Positions 26,996-35,820 of a DNA stretch of 64,000 nucleotides are shown piece after piece. Origin of the DNA: Bradyrhizobium barranii subsp. barranii (GTDB lineage Bacteria; Pseudomonadota; Alphaproteobacteria; Rhizobiales; Xanthobacteraceae). The notes below the pieces were generated by a model. It searched no databases, had not been told where the DNA came from, and saw only the letters and a program-made list of their open reading frames with translations. Location: NCBI RefSeq assembly GCF_017565645.3, contig NZ_CP086136.1, positions 806,001 through 870,000 of the forward strand, read 5' to 3'. Both the position numbers and the translations under genes were made by a program. How positions within the stretch are numbered: the stretch's first letter is position 1; each line of letters starts with the position of its first letter.

Positions 26996-27029
26996 GTAGC
27001 CCGGATGTCGCTACGCTCATCCGGGCTAC
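26996..27029. terminator. Hairpin between convergent lysK and carbonic anhydrase genes
   Basis: A 12-bp perfect stem, GTAGCCCGGATG / CATCCGGGCTAC, with a 10-base loop lies between two convergent genes, 12 bp after lysK and 16 bp after the end of the other. It is probably a bidirectional terminator, although it lacks a T-run and has a REP-like sequence. Confidence 0.6.
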
Positions 27030-27045
27030 AGATTTGAAGCGCGCC

Positions 27046-27801
27046 TCAGATCGAGCGCAGCACGAAGCGCCGGTTGTCCTTCTGTACCGGGCGCGCGTTC
27101 ATCGGATAGAGCTTTGCGAACGCAGCGACGTCGGTGGCTGACACCTGGATCGGGTCGGTCAGCAGCAGCCATTCGACGACCTCCGAACAGGGCGGGGTCG
27201 TCAGCGAGCCGGAGTAGCGGAAGTAGCTCAGCCTGTGCGGCAGCATGGCGTGGGGATCGATCGCTGCATCGGCCTTCACCGCGGGGCCTTCCGCCGCCGG
27301 CATGGTCTTGACGATCTTGCCGAAGGCCGTGTTCGGCTTGCCTTCCGCCATCAGCACGCCGACCACGGCGAGCCCGCCGGCATCGTTGCGATGCACGAAG
27401 TGCGCTTCCATCGGAAAGTTCTTGCCGCCGATCATGTGCTCGCTCGGCCGGTGGAAGTGCACCTGGAGCAGCTTGTACTTGACGTCGCCGAGCGTGAGCG
27501 TGCTGCCTTCGGCGAAGTTGAGCTGGATCGTGTGCCCGTTGTTGACGATGGTGTCGGCGCTCTTGCCCCAGTTCAGCTTCAGAACAGGCAATTGCGACTT
27601 GATCGTCCCCTCGATGTCGATCGGCGATTGTTGCAGGCCGACCGCGCAGGCCTTGTTCGCCGCGTCGAGATCGCCCCATTTGGCCGGGCCGCCGGCGCCC
27701 TCGTAGCTCCAATGCGTGCCTTCGGCGGCAAAGGCCGGCTTGCACAGCGGACAAAGCGCGAGACCCGCCAGGGCCTTCAATGCGTGACGGCGATTCATCA
27801 T
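27046..27801 (-). CDS. Periplasmic alpha-type carbonic anhydrase
   Basis: 251 residues; hydrates CO2 to bicarbonate. It has an N-terminal export signal (NRRHALKALAGLALCPLCKPAFA; twin Arg suggests Tat). The three zinc-binding histidines are in LLQVHFHRPSEH and EAHFVHRND, and the typical QSPIDIEG, NNGHTIQLNF and YSGSLTTPPCSE motifs are all present. It would help CO2/bicarbonate exchange in the periplasm. The length is normal. Confidence 0.94.
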   Translation of the reverse strand: MMNRRHALKALAGLALCPLCKPAFAAEGTHWSYEGAGGPAKWGDLDAANKACAVGLQQSPIDIEGTIKSQLPVLKLNWGKSADTIVNNGHTIQLNFAEGSTLTLGDVKYKLLQVHFHRPSEHMIGGKNFPMEAHFVHRNDAGGLAVVGVLMAEGKPNTAFGKIVKTMPAAEGPAVKADAAIDPHAMLPHRLSYFRYSGSLTTPPCSEVVEWLLLTDPIQVSATDVAAFAKLYPMNARPVQKDNRRFVLRSI

Positions 27802-27923
27802 ATCCCCCTGTGATGAATTTGATCGGAAAAATCGGCCGCAACCTATGCGAGAGGGACGGTGAGTCGCAAGGTCGCCGAGGCGAGAAGCGGCGCGGCCGGC
27901 GTCATGGTCCGGTCACGACGCAA

Positions 27924-28577
27924 TCACTGGCTCGCCCACACGATTCGCGCGATCCAGCCGACGTCGCTCGGCGCCATCGTATGCTCCGCCTGCGATGCAT
28001 CGAGCGGCTGCAATTCCAGTGCCTTTGCCGTCCGGCGCTTCAGCGTCGCGACCGTCACCTCGCCCGCCTTGGTCTTCACCACCACGCGATCGCCTCTGCG
28101 GATCGGCGCGCGGGGCGAGATCAGGATGACGTCGCCGTCGCGATAGGCCGGGGCAAGCGCATCGCCGGAAATCTCCAGCGCAAAGGCGCGACTGTCCTCG
28201 GCGGTGGGAAGCGCAAGTTCGGTCCAGCCTTTGCCGGATGGAAAGCCGGACTCGTCGAAAGCTCCGCTCGCGCCGGCCAGCGCGAGGCCGAGCAGCGGCA
28301 CCGAGCGGCCGTCGCTGGCGTCGTCACCGGTCAACCCGGCAAAGGTGTCCATCGAGGAGCCGGCCGCCGCCAGCGCTTTCGCGATCGATTCGGTGGATGG
28401 CCAGCGCTCACGCCCGTCGGGGGTGACGCGCTTGGACTTGTTGAAGGTGGTGGGATCGAGCCCGGCCCGCTTGGCGAGGCCGGACGGCGACAGGCCGGCA
28501 CGCTCCGCCAGCCGATCCAGCGCTCCCCAGATCTGGTCGTGAGTCAGTATCCTCTGCGCTTTGGCCTGTCTGACCAT
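27924..28577 (-). CDS. S24-family (LexA/CI-like) transcriptional repressor
   Basis: 217 residues from the ATG at 28577; an ATG seven codons upstream is also open. The N-terminal XRE helix-turn-helix reads GLSPSGLAKRAGLDPTTFNKSKR. The C-terminal S24 domain has the Ser in LEISGDALAPAYRDGDVILI (SGDAL for the usual SGDSM) and the Lys in GDRVVVKTKAGEV. Such repressors self-cleave on RecA activation or simply dimerise. There are no phage genes around, so it is not part of a prophage here. It is not the housekeeping LexA, whose DNA-binding part is a winged helix. Confidence 0.88.
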   Translation of the reverse strand: MVRQAKAQRILTHDQIWGALDRLAERAGLSPSGLAKRAGLDPTTFNKSKRVTPDGRERWPSTESIAKALAAAGSSMDTFAGLTGDDASDGRSVPLLGLALAGASGAFDESGFPSGKGWTELALPTAEDSRAFALEISGDALAPAYRDGDVILISPRAPIRRGDRVVVKTKAGEVTVATLKRRTAKALELQPLDASQAEHTMAPSDVGWIARIVWASQ

Positions 28578-28662
28578 GGAAGGTCCAGCCCGTCGCAACT
28601 CAGGAAAACTGTCCTCAAATCAACCGGTTTTCCGTTTTTCGCGCAAGGGGTGGCGGCGGAAG

Positions 28663-28764
28663 CATTTTCAAGCGAAGCGGATACCGGTTCGCGTCAAGAA
28701 AACGCGTCAAAACAAGAATTTAAAGCCCCGTTCCGATTTCATCGGAACGGAAATGGCTCTAAGC
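28663..28764. repeat. Dispersed repeat with CCGTTCCGAT hairpin
   Basis: The stretch CATTTTCAAGCGAAGCGGATACC ... GTTCGCGTCAAGAAAACGCGTC is followed by a hairpin CCGTTCCGAT-TTC-ATCGGAACGG (28728-28750) nested in AGCC/GGCT. This resembles a repeat I know as common between Bradyrhizobium genes. The hairpin is followed by AAATGGCTCT and not by a T-run. A similar CAAAACAAG run leads into it. Confidence 0.65.
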
Positions 28765-28870
28765 CTTGAGTTCGGAGGGGGCGGCCATTACGGTCGCGCC
28801 CGGGTTTTGAGGACCCGCACGAGACGAAAAAACCCAAAAGACTCAAAGAGCAAACAGGGCTGCGTGAGCG

Positions 28871-29215
28871 GTGGTCAAGATCTACAAAATCTGTCCGGCC
28901 TCGGCCTGGCGCGAGGCGGAACGGCAGGGTGTCTACCGGGGCAGCGCGGACGATTCGCGCGACGGTTTCATCCATTTCTCGACCGCGCCCCAGGTTCCCG
29001 AGACCTTGCGCAAGCACTATTTCGGGGTGCGCGCGCTGTTCCTGGTCGAGGTCGACGGCGACGCGCTCGGCGGCGCATTGCGCTGGGAGCGCTCGCGCAA
29101 TGAGGAGCTGTTTCCGCACCTCTATGGCGAGCTCGATCTCGGCGCGGTGCTGTCGGTGATGAACCTCAACATGCGCTCCGATGGCGGCCACGACGTTCCG
29201 GAGCTTATGCCGTGA
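28871..29215 (+). CDS. DUF952 family protein
   Basis: 114 residues. It has the typical DUF952 pattern: YKICPASAWREAERQGVYRGSADDSRDGFIHFSTAPQVPETLRKHY and LRWERSRNEELFPHLYG. The fold is related to NAD-utilising/ADP-ribosyltransferase-like proteins, but no activity is established. The start is GTG at 28871. It overlaps the start of pyrD by four bases (GTGA), so they are coupled; this pairing is common in rhizobia. Confidence 0.88.
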   Translation: MVKIYKICPASAWREAERQGVYRGSADDSRDGFIHFSTAPQVPETLRKHYFGVRALFLVEVDGDALGGALRWERSRNEELFPHLYGELDLGAVLSVMNLNMRSDGGHDVPELMP

Positions 29216-30309
29216 TCCGCGCCTTCGACGCCTTTTCGCTGCCGGTGCTGCGCTGGCTCGATCCGGAGGATGCGCATCGCCTCGCGATCCAGGGCCTGCG
29301 CTTCCTGCCGCCGGTCAAGCCGCGGCCTGACGATCCCAAGCTCGCCGTGCGCGCCTTCGGGCTCAACTTCCCCAATCCGATCGGCATGGCCGCGGGCTTC
29401 GACAAGAGCGCCGAGGTGCCGGATGCGCTGCTGCGGCTCGGCTTCGGCTTCGTCGAGATCGGTTCGGTGACGCCGAAGCCGCAAAGCGGCAATCCGCGGC
29501 CGCGGCTGTTTCGCCTGGAGCGCGACGAGGCCGTGATCAACCGCATGGGCTTCAACAATGACGGCGCTGAAGTCGCGCTGCGCAGGCTCGCGGCGCGCGC
29601 GCAGCACGGCGGCATCATCGGGGTCAATGTCGGCGCCAACAAGGATTCGCCGGATCGCGTCGGCGATTACGTCAAGCTGATCGAGACTTTTGCGCCGGTC
29701 GCGAGCTATTTCACCGTCAACGTCTCCTCGCCGAACACGCCGGGCCTGCGCAATTTGCAGGAAGGCGCGCTGCTGGACGATCTCCTCGCCAGGGTGATCG
29801 ACGCGCGCGAGCGGGTGCGCCAGAAGGCCGGCGACACGCCGGTGCTGCTCAAGATCGCGCCTGATTTGAGCCTCGCCCAGCTCGACGACGTCGTGCAGGT
29901 GGCGCGCTCGCGCCGGGTCGACGGCATGATCGTGGCGAACACGACGATCGCGCGGCCGAGCACGCTGCGCGAGGAAATGCGCGCCAAGGAGCAGGGTGGT
30001 CTGTCCGGCCGGCCGCTGTTCCGCCTGTCGACGCGCATGGTCGCGGAGACCTATGTGCGCGTCGAGGGCGCGTTCCCCTTGATCGGCGTCGGCGGCGTGG
30101 ATTCGGGCGGAGCCGCGCTGACGAAGATCCGCGCCGGCGCGAGCCTGATCCAGCTCTATTCGTCGCTGGTCTACAAGGGCCTCGGCCTGGTCGACGAAAT
30201 CAAGCGCGATCTCACCTCGACGCTGCTCCGCACGGGGCGCGATTCGCTGTCCGAAATCGTCGGCGCCGACGCGGCGACACTGACGGCGGAAGACTGGCCG
30301 GGGATGTGA
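29212..30309 (+). CDS. pyrD: Dihydroorotate dehydrogenase (quinone), class 2
   Basis: 365 residues; the fourth step of pyrimidine synthesis, dihydroorotate to orotate, membrane-associated and using quinone. The N-terminal helices (FDAFSLPVLRWLDPEDAHRLAIQGL) are the quinone tunnel of class 2 enzymes. It has NPIGMAAGFDKSAE, GSVTPKPQSGNPRPRLFRL, NRMGFNN, VNVSSPNTPGLRNLQ with the catalytic Ser, and GVGGVDSGG for FMN. GTG start overlapping DUF952. pyrE is also in this window at 43521. Confidence 0.95.
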   Translation: MIRAFDAFSLPVLRWLDPEDAHRLAIQGLRFLPPVKPRPDDPKLAVRAFGLNFPNPIGMAAGFDKSAEVPDALLRLGFGFVEIGSVTPKPQSGNPRPRLFRLERDEAVINRMGFNNDGAEVALRRLAARAQHGGIIGVNVGANKDSPDRVGDYVKLIETFAPVASYFTVNVSSPNTPGLRNLQEGALLDDLLARVIDARERVRQKAGDTPVLLKIAPDLSLAQLDDVVQVARSRRVDGMIVANTTIARPSTLREEMRAKEQGGLSGRPLFRLSTRMVAETYVRVEGAFPLIGVGGVDSGGAALTKIRAGASLIQLYSSLVYKGLGLVDEIKRDLTSTLLRTGRDSLSEIVGADAATLTAEDWPGM

Positions 30310-30352
30310 AGCGGTCTCGTTCCCCGGATGCAGCGCGTCCGGGACACGAGAG

Positions 30353-31678
30353 CTACGGCTTCGGAAACGTCACCCGATACAGCGCTGGATAGCGCGCGCC
30401 CTGCAAACCGCCGCGAGCGACGTAGAACGCGATCAGCGCGCTCCACAGCCCGGCATTTCCGAACGATTGCAGCGCCCACCAGGCCCCGAGAAAGATCGTG
30501 AACGATAACAGCATTAGATTGCGCATCTCGCGCGCCCAGGTCGCGCCGACATAGATGCCGTCGAAGCCGAACGCGAACACGCCGGGGATCGGCGCAAGCA
30601 CGATGAACGGCAGGAATTCGCGCGCGGCGCGGCGGACGTCCTCGCTCGCTGTCATGACATTGATCAGGTTCGGCCCGAACAGCGCGAAAAGCACCGCGAC
30701 GACCAGCGCGAAGCCGAGGCCCCACAGCAGCACCAGCCGGGTCGAGTCCGCAAAGCCCCTGGAATCGCGCGCGCCAAACGTGCGCCCGCAGAGCTGCTGG
30801 GCTGCGTTCGCAAGACCGTCGAGGAAGAAGGCGCTGACCAGCAGGAAATTGTTCAGCACGGAATTCGCCGCCAGCGTGACGTCACCGGCGCGTGCGCCCT
30901 TGGCGGTGAAGAACAGGAACACGGCGATCAGCGCCGCGGTGCGGATCATGATGTCCGAGTTCACCGCCAGCAGCCGCATCAGTTTTGCCCGGTCGAGCAG
31001 CGTCGCAAGGGGCACCGCAAAGCCGCCATCCGCATAGCGCCGGCAGACGATCACGCCGAGCACGAAGCCAATTGTCTCCGAGAGCAGTGCGGCGATCGCC
31101 GCGCCCGCGATGCCGGTGTCGTAGACCAGCACCAGCAAGATCGTCGCCGCCATGTTGATGAGGTTGATGACGACCTGCAGCAGCAGCGCCGGATTGGCGC
31201 GCGCCTGCCCCACCAGCCAGCCGAGAATGACGTAGTTGGCGAAGGCGAACGGCGACGACCAGATCCGGATCATGAAATAGGTCTTTGCCGCGCGCGTGAC
31301 GCCTTCGCTGCCGCCCATCAGGTCGAACAGCCCGGCGGCCAGCGGCAGTTGCAGCACGATCAGCGCGGCGCCGATCAGGCCCGCGACGATGAAGCCGCGC
31401 ACCAGGATCACGGTCTCCTCGCGCGTCTCGCCCGCGCCCAGCGCCTGCGCCGTGAAGGCGAGCGTGCTCATGCGCAGGAAGCCGAACAGCCAGAACAGGC
31501 AGTCGAAGATGACGGAGGCCATCGCGACGCCGCCAAGCAGCGCGGCATCGTCGAGCCGCCCAATCGCGGTGGTCGAGACCACGCCGATCAGCGGCGTGGT
31601 GAGGTTCGCGACCATCGCGGGACCGGCAATGGCGAACACCTGGCGGGAGCCGATCCTGGGATGAACGGGCGCGTGCAT
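30353..31678 (-). CDS. MATE family efflux transporter
   Basis: 441 residues with twelve hydrophobic segments in the MATE (DinF/NorM) arrangement: IAGPAMVANLTTPLIGVVSTTAIGRL at the start and GLANAAQQLCGRTFGARDSRGFADSTRLVLLWG near the second half. These pumps export cationic drugs or metabolites using a sodium or proton gradient. DinF-like members are typical in rhizobia. Its start is 2 bp from the end of the MBL hydrolase gene on the same strand, so they are co-transcribed. Confidence 0.92.
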   Translation of the reverse strand: MHAPVHPRIGSRQVFAIAGPAMVANLTTPLIGVVSTTAIGRLDDAALLGGVAMASVIFDCLFWLFGFLRMSTLAFTAQALGAGETREETVILVRGFIVAGLIGAALIVLQLPLAAGLFDLMGGSEGVTRAAKTYFMIRIWSSPFAFANYVILGWLVGQARANPALLLQVVINLINMAATILLVLVYDTGIAGAAIAALLSETIGFVLGVIVCRRYADGGFAVPLATLLDRAKLMRLLAVNSDIMIRTAALIAVFLFFTAKGARAGDVTLAANSVLNNFLLVSAFFLDGLANAAQQLCGRTFGARDSRGFADSTRLVLLWGLGFALVVAVLFALFGPNLINVMTASEDVRRAAREFLPFIVLAPIPGVFAFGFDGIYVGATWAREMRNLMLLSFTIFLGAWWALQSFGNAGLWSALIAFYVARGGLQGARYPALYRVTFPKP

Positions 31679-31679
31679 G

Positions 31680-32414
31680 TCAGAACACGAGCACCATGCC
31701 GTCTTCGGCGGCGAGATGCGGTACGTCGTCCAGGCGCGACAGCATGTCGTCGCTCATATGGGTGAGGACCAGGCGTTTCGCGCCGATTGCTGGCAGATGC
31801 TGTTCCAAGGTCTTCAGGCTGAGATGGTTCTTGACCACCTTCTCGTACATATAGGCTTCAGCAATGAAAAGGTCCGCGCCATGCGCCAGCGGAATGAGTG
31901 TCTCCGTCCATTCGGTGTCGGCGCTGTAGGCGAGCGTGCGGCCTTCAACCTCGACGCGGTAGGCCAGATGCGGCCCGCCGGATTCGCCGTGCACCACCGG
32001 GTAGGGCGTTACATTCACTCCGCCGAAGGATTGGCTTTGCCCAGGCGCGAGTTCGATGACGTTCAGCTCGAAGCGCTGCTTGGTCTTCGAGGAGTGCTCG
32101 AACAGCGCCTCCATCACTTGGGCGAGCCGCGTCTCGAGGCCTTGCGGGCCCGCGATCGTCAGCGGCCGGGTCCGCCGCGAGAATTGCGCATCGAGCAGGA
32201 CAAACGGCAGCCCGGCAAAATGGTCGCCGTGGAAATGCGTGATGAGAATGAGGTCGATCTCGTTGCGGTCGATCTCGAGTCGCTTCAACGCCGGCAGGGC
32301 CGACGCGCCGCAATCGATCAGGAAGTTGGCCGCGCGCCCCGAGACGTGGAAGCAGGTGTTGAGCCTGCCGCCCGAGCCGAAGGCGTCGCCGCAGCCGACA
32401 AAGCGTAACTGCAT
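31680..32414 (-). CDS. MBL-fold metallo-hydrolase (RNase Z-like)
   Basis: 244 residues. The metallo-beta-lactamase signature is THFHGDHFAG, preceded by FLIDCGASA, and later metal ligands lie in YPVVHGESGG (His), SADTEWTETL (Asp) and LTHMSDDML (His). The layout is that of RNase Z/ElaC- or YhfI-like hydrolases, but it lacks the exosite arm of true RNase Z. Substrate unknown; candidates are phosphodiesters. It is co-transcribed with the MATE pump. Confidence 0.87.
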   Translation of the reverse strand: MQLRFVGCGDAFGSGGRLNTCFHVSGRAANFLIDCGASALPALKRLEIDRNEIDLILITHFHGDHFAGLPFVLLDAQFSRRTRPLTIAGPQGLETRLAQVMEALFEHSSKTKQRFELNVIELAPGQSQSFGGVNVTPYPVVHGESGGPHLAYRVEVEGRTLAYSADTEWTETLIPLAHGADLFIAEAYMYEKVVKNHLSLKTLEQHLPAIGAKRLVLTHMSDDMLSRLDDVPHLAAEDGMVLVF

Positions 32415-32435
32415 CGGCTGCGGGCTCCCAAATCC

Positions 32436-32741
32436 TTACCTGTTGCGCGGCGCGCCGAATACGCGCGAGAGCAGCCAGATCGGAACCACGATGACGGCGC
32501 CGAGCAGGAAGTAGCGCCACAGCCAGTTCACCGCGTCGAAGCCGAGATCCCAGAGGCGCTGGAACAGCAAGCGGATGCTGTAGATGATATTCCAGGGATC
32601 GAAGCCGATCGCGGCGAGCACGACGCCGACCAGGATCGAGAGCAGGACCAGGCGAAACGCGACCGCCAGCGGCGAGCCGCCGAGAAAGCGGTTCAGCCCA
32701 TCGCTGCGGCCGGCCGGCAAATCTCTGACGTCTTGGACCAT
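32436..32741 (-). CDS. DUF6460-type small membrane protein
   Basis: 101 residues with two membrane spans: AVAFRLVLLSILVGVVLAAIGF and WRYFLLGAVIVVPIWLLSRVF, with an amphipathic 'IRLLFQRLWDLGFDAVNW' between them. The pattern matches DUF6460, a family conserved in Rhizobiales without known function. It lies 21 bp upstream of the MBL-hydrolase on the same strand. Confidence 0.75.
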   Translation of the reverse strand: MVQDVRDLPAGRSDGLNRFLGGSPLAVAFRLVLLSILVGVVLAAIGFDPWNIIYSIRLLFQRLWDLGFDAVNWLWRYFLLGAVIVVPIWLLSRVFGAPRNR

Positions 32742-32814
32742 CTCAAAACTCCTCGCGGGGATTCGACCCCATTATAGGTCACGGCGGGGCACATGGGGAA
32801 CCCGCATTCCCTCG

Positions 32815-34719
32815 TCAATGGCTGTCGGCGGACGCTGCAACCTTAATTGTTGGTAGGGATTCGTCAGCCTTCAGCATCTTTTCCAGCGTTTCCAGCCGGT
32901 CGGCCTCGCGCGGCGGCTTGTCCCAGCGCAGCCGGCTGATGCGGGGGAAGCGCATGGCGACGCCGGATTTGTGCCGCGGGGAACGCTGCAGCCCCTCGAA
33001 CGCCACCTCCAGCACCAGCCCCTTGTCGCGCTCGTGCACGACATGGCGCACGGGGCCGAATTTCTCGGTGGTGTTGCGGCGGACGAAACGGTCGATCTGC
33101 AAGAGCTCCTCGTCGGTGAAGCCGAAATAGGCTTTTCCGACCGGCACCAGCTCCTCGCCGGCTTCGCCTTCGGTCCAGACGCCGAAGGTGTAATCGGAGT
33201 AATAGGACGAGCGCTTGCCGTGGCCGCGCTGCGCATACATCAGCACGGCATCGATGATTTGCGGATCGCGCTTCCACTTCCACCACTGGCCTTTTGGCCG
33301 CCCCGGCAGGTAAGGCGCATCGCGCCGCTTCAGCATGACGCCTTCGACGGCATCGGCATCTTCGCCCGCGCCGGCACTCGCGGGATCGGCGCGCGCCGCG
33401 GTCAGCGCCTGCCAGCTTGCGAACGGCACGGTGGGCGACAGGTCGATGCGGGGATCGTCGAGCTTGCCGATGAACGTCTCCAGCCGTTCGCGCCGCTCCG
33501 CGAAGGGCAGCTCGCGCAGATCGTTCTCGTCGTCGCCGAGCAGATCATAGGCGCGCAAATGGATCGGAAACTCCTTGATCAGCTTCGGCGAAACGACCTT
33601 GCGGTTGAGGCGCTGTTGCAGAACATTGAAACTCTGCACGCGGCCTTCGCGCAGGATCAGAAGCTCGCCGTCGATTGCGCCTGCGAGCCGCAGCGACGGC
33701 ACGAGGTCCGGAAAGCTTCCCGTGATGTCCTCGCCGGTGCGCGAATAAAGCCGCGCCGTGATCTGCCCGCGCTCATCGCGGCCAGCCACCGCTTGTACGC
33801 GGATGCCATCCCATTTCCATTCGGCGATGTAGTCGGCGGGATCGAGCGCGGCGAAATCCGTGTCCTCGATCGCGTGCGCGAGCATCACCGGGCGGAACGG
33901 TGCGGGATCGCGATTGACCGGCTTTTCGCCGCGGCCTTCCAGCCAGGCGAACAGGTCGAGATAGGGAGGGCTGAGCCCCGGCCAGATCAGCTCGACCTCG
34001 TGCGGGTCCTTGTCGCCGAGTGCGGCGGCCGCGGTCTTCGCCAGCCGCGCGGAGATGCCGATGCGCAGCGCGCCGGTGACGAGCTTCAGCAGCGCCCAGC
34101 GGCCGGTCTCGTCAAGCTCGTCGAGCCAGCGTTCGAGCTGCTTTGGCAGCTCGGTCTTGCCGAGCGTGCGCAGCGTGGTGACGACGTCGGTGAGGGTTGG
34201 GGGCGGTGGGTTGTTGTGGCGAGATGGGTGAATGGACTCATCAGCATCTCGCCCGCGGTACCCCTCTCCCTGCCCCTCCCCCGCAAGGGGGGAGGGAACG
34301 GAGAGAGGCGTGCATCCATCACTCGCTGAATCATGATCAGTGGTCGAGCTCATCTGTCGCCCCGCGCGCAACTGCGCGCCCTCCCCCCTTGCGGGGGAGG
34401 GCGGGGGAGGGGGGTGGCCCGGAAAAGACTCTTCGTTGTTTGCGCTGCGCCGCGGCCACATCAGCGCCACCGTCTCCGAGAGATCGCCAACGTAATCGTA
34501 GGACAACCCGAACAGCACCTCATCCGTGCGCGCCGCGATCAGATCGCGGATCAGCGCGGGCTTGGCATGCTTGAAGCTCAGCGCGCCGGTCAGCGCCGCC
34601 AGCGCATAGCCGCGGTCGGGATCCCCGACCTCGCGGAAATAGCCGGTGATCAGCCGCAGCTTGTTGTTGCGGCCGGGCTCGTAGGCGAGGCGGTCCAGCA
34701 GTTCGGCGAAGCGGTTCAT
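32815..34719 (-). CDS. ATP-dependent DNA ligase of the ligase/exonuclease/helicase/PdeM repair set, with a repeat-derived insert
   Basis: 634 residues; seals nicked DNA by ATP-dependent adenylation. The catalytic Lys is in EWKWDGIRVQ (K302), with TGEDITGSFPDL, GELLILREG, VEGVMLKRRDAPY and GQWWKWKR as later nucleotidyl-transfer motifs and a C-terminal OB domain. The N-terminal DNA-binding domain (residues 1-90) is interrupted at about residues 92-172 by an 80-residue Pro/Gly-rich stretch (PGHPPPPPSPARGEGAQLRAG ... SPLAGEGQGEGYRG). That stretch is translated from a palindromic repeat (34260-34430) which happens to stay in frame. Without it the protein would have the usual length of about 550. 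Its ATG overlaps the end of the exonuclease gene by four bases, so exonuclease and ligase are co-translated. Confidence 0.92.
   Translation of the reverse strand: MNRFAELLDRLAYEPGRNNKLRLITGYFREVGDPDRGYALAALTGALSFKHAKPALIRDLIAARTDEVLFGLSYDYVGDLSETVALMWPRRSANNEESFPGHPPPPPSPARGEGAQLRAGRQMSSTTDHDSASDGCTPLSVPSPLAGEGQGEGYRGRDADESIHPSRHNNPPPPTLTDVVTTLRTLGKTELPKQLERWLDELDETGRWALLKLVTGALRIGISARLAKTAAAALGDKDPHEVELIWPGLSPPYLDLFAWLEGRGEKPVNRDPAPFRPVMLAHAIEDTDFAALDPADYIAEWKWDGIRVQAVAGRDERGQITARLYSRTGEDITGSFPDLVPSLRLAGAIDGELLILREGRVQSFNVLQQRLNRKVVSPKLIKEFPIHLRAYDLLGDDENDLRELPFAERRERLETFIGKLDDPRIDLSPTVPFASWQALTAARADPASAGAGEDADAVEGVMLKRRDAPYLPGRPKGQWWKWKRDPQIIDAVLMYAQRGHGKRSSYYSDYTFGVWTEGEAGEELVPVGKAYFGFTDEELLQIDRFVRRNTTEKFGPVRHVVHERDKGLVLEVAFEGLQRSPRHKSGVAMRFPRISRLRWDKPPREADRLETLEKMLKADESLPTIKVAASADSH
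34260..34430. repeat. Palindromic repeat inserted in frame in the ligase gene
   Basis: Two C/G-rich hairpins (CCCTCCCCCGCAAGGGG... and ...CCCCCCTTGCGGGGGAGGG) in inverted orientation flank a central part. This matches the CTTACCCTCCCC-type repeats at 18553 and 44892. In this copy the reading frame of the ligase is kept open through the whole element. Confidence 0.85.
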
Positions 34720-35753
34720 GCTTCGGCCTCATCTTGAAGCGGCGTCTCGCTCTCCTCCTCGTCGCCATAGCCGACGAGATCGAGCGGCTGCGCGCGAAGA
34801 CCCTGCGACTTGCACCAATGCACCAGCGCGTCTTCCTGGCCGTGCGTCACCCAGATCTCGCCGGCGCCGGTCGCGGCGATGGTCGCGGTGAGGCCGTCCC
34901 AATCGGCGTGGTCGGAGATCACCAGCGGCAGCTCGATGCCGCGCTGCCGCGCGCGGGCACGCACCCGCATCCACCCCGAGGCAAAGGCGGTGACGGGGTC
35001 GGGAAAGCGCCGCGTCCAGAGGTCCGAGGTGGCCGACGGCGGCGCCAGCGTGATGGTGCCGGCGAGCGCCGCCTTCTTCACGCCCATCACCGGCTTGAGC
35101 TCGCCGAGATTGATCCCGCGGCTCTGATAGTACTCGGTGATCTTCTCCATCGCGCCATGCAGGTAGATCGGTGCTTCATAGCCGGCCTGCCGCAACAGCG
35201 CGATCACGCGCTGCGCCTTGCCGAGCGAATAGGCGCCGACGAGATGCGCCCGTTCGGGAAACAATGCAACGGAGGCCAGCAGCTTCCTCACCTCGCCGGC
35301 CGCATCGCCATGGCGAAACACCGGCAGGCCAAAGGTGGCTTCAGTGATGAAGACGTCGCAGGGCACGAGCTCGAACGGCGTGCAGGTCGGGTCGGGCGCA
35401 TCCTTGTAGTCGCCGGAGGCGACGATGCAGGTGTCCTTGCAGGTCACGGCGATCTGCGCCGAGCCCAGCACGTGACCGGCCGGGTGAAACCTCACGCGGA
35501 CGTCGCCGAGCCGGATCTCCTCGCCATAGCGGATCGCTTGCGTCGAGCCGGCGAAGTTCTCGCCATAGCGCAGCCGCATCATGTCCAGCGTTTCCTGCGT
35601 CGCCAGCACCGCGCCATGGCCGGCGCGGGCGTGGTCGGAATGGCCGTGGGTGATCACGGCCCGCTCGACCGGGCGGACAGGGTCGATGTGGAAGTTGCCA
35701 GGCTTGCAGCACAGGCCGTCAGCAGTTGGCAGCAGGATGTCTTGCGGACGCAT
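34716..35753 (-). CDS. Ligase-associated DNA exonuclease (MBL/beta-CASP, SNM1-like)
   Basis: 345 residues. It has the metallo-beta-lactamase signature ITHGHSDHARAGH, FHPAGHVLGSAQIAV and VASGDYKDAPDPTC for metal binding, and the later ISDHADWDGLTATI and WVTHGQEDALV motifs of the beta-CASP group. It trims DNA ends before ligation by the neighbouring ligase. I choose the start at MRPQDILLP (35753); 13 further upstream codons are open but overlap the promoter region. The gene is divergent from the methyltransferase at 35821, 67 bp away. Confidence 0.9.
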   Translation of the reverse strand: MRPQDILLPTADGLCCKPGNFHIDPVRPVERAVITHGHSDHARAGHGAVLATQETLDMMRLRYGENFAGSTQAIRYGEEIRLGDVRVRFHPAGHVLGSAQIAVTCKDTCIVASGDYKDAPDPTCTPFELVPCDVFITEATFGLPVFRHGDAAGEVRKLLASVALFPERAHLVGAYSLGKAQRVIALLRQAGYEAPIYLHGAMEKITEYYQSRGINLGELKPVMGVKKAALAGTITLAPPSATSDLWTRRFPDPVTAFASGWMRVRARARQRGIELPLVISDHADWDGLTATIAATGAGEIWVTHGQEDALVHWCKSQGLRAQPLDLVGYGDEEESETPLQDEAEA

Positions 35754-35820
35754 GCCTGATATATAGGTTGCGACCCCGCATCTTCGAGTCATCCCTCCGT
35801 TTCCCGCCCCGGTTCCTCCA

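Noticed and set aside
27924..28577. S24 repressor as a sign of a prophage
   Set aside because: Its neighbours are carbonic anhydrase, DUF952 and pyrD; there are no integrase, capsid or attachment sites.
31680..32414. True RNase Z (tRNA 3' processing)
   Set aside because: The HxHxDH motif fits, but the flexible arm expected for RNase Z is missing and the length is too short, so only 'RNase Z-like' can be said.
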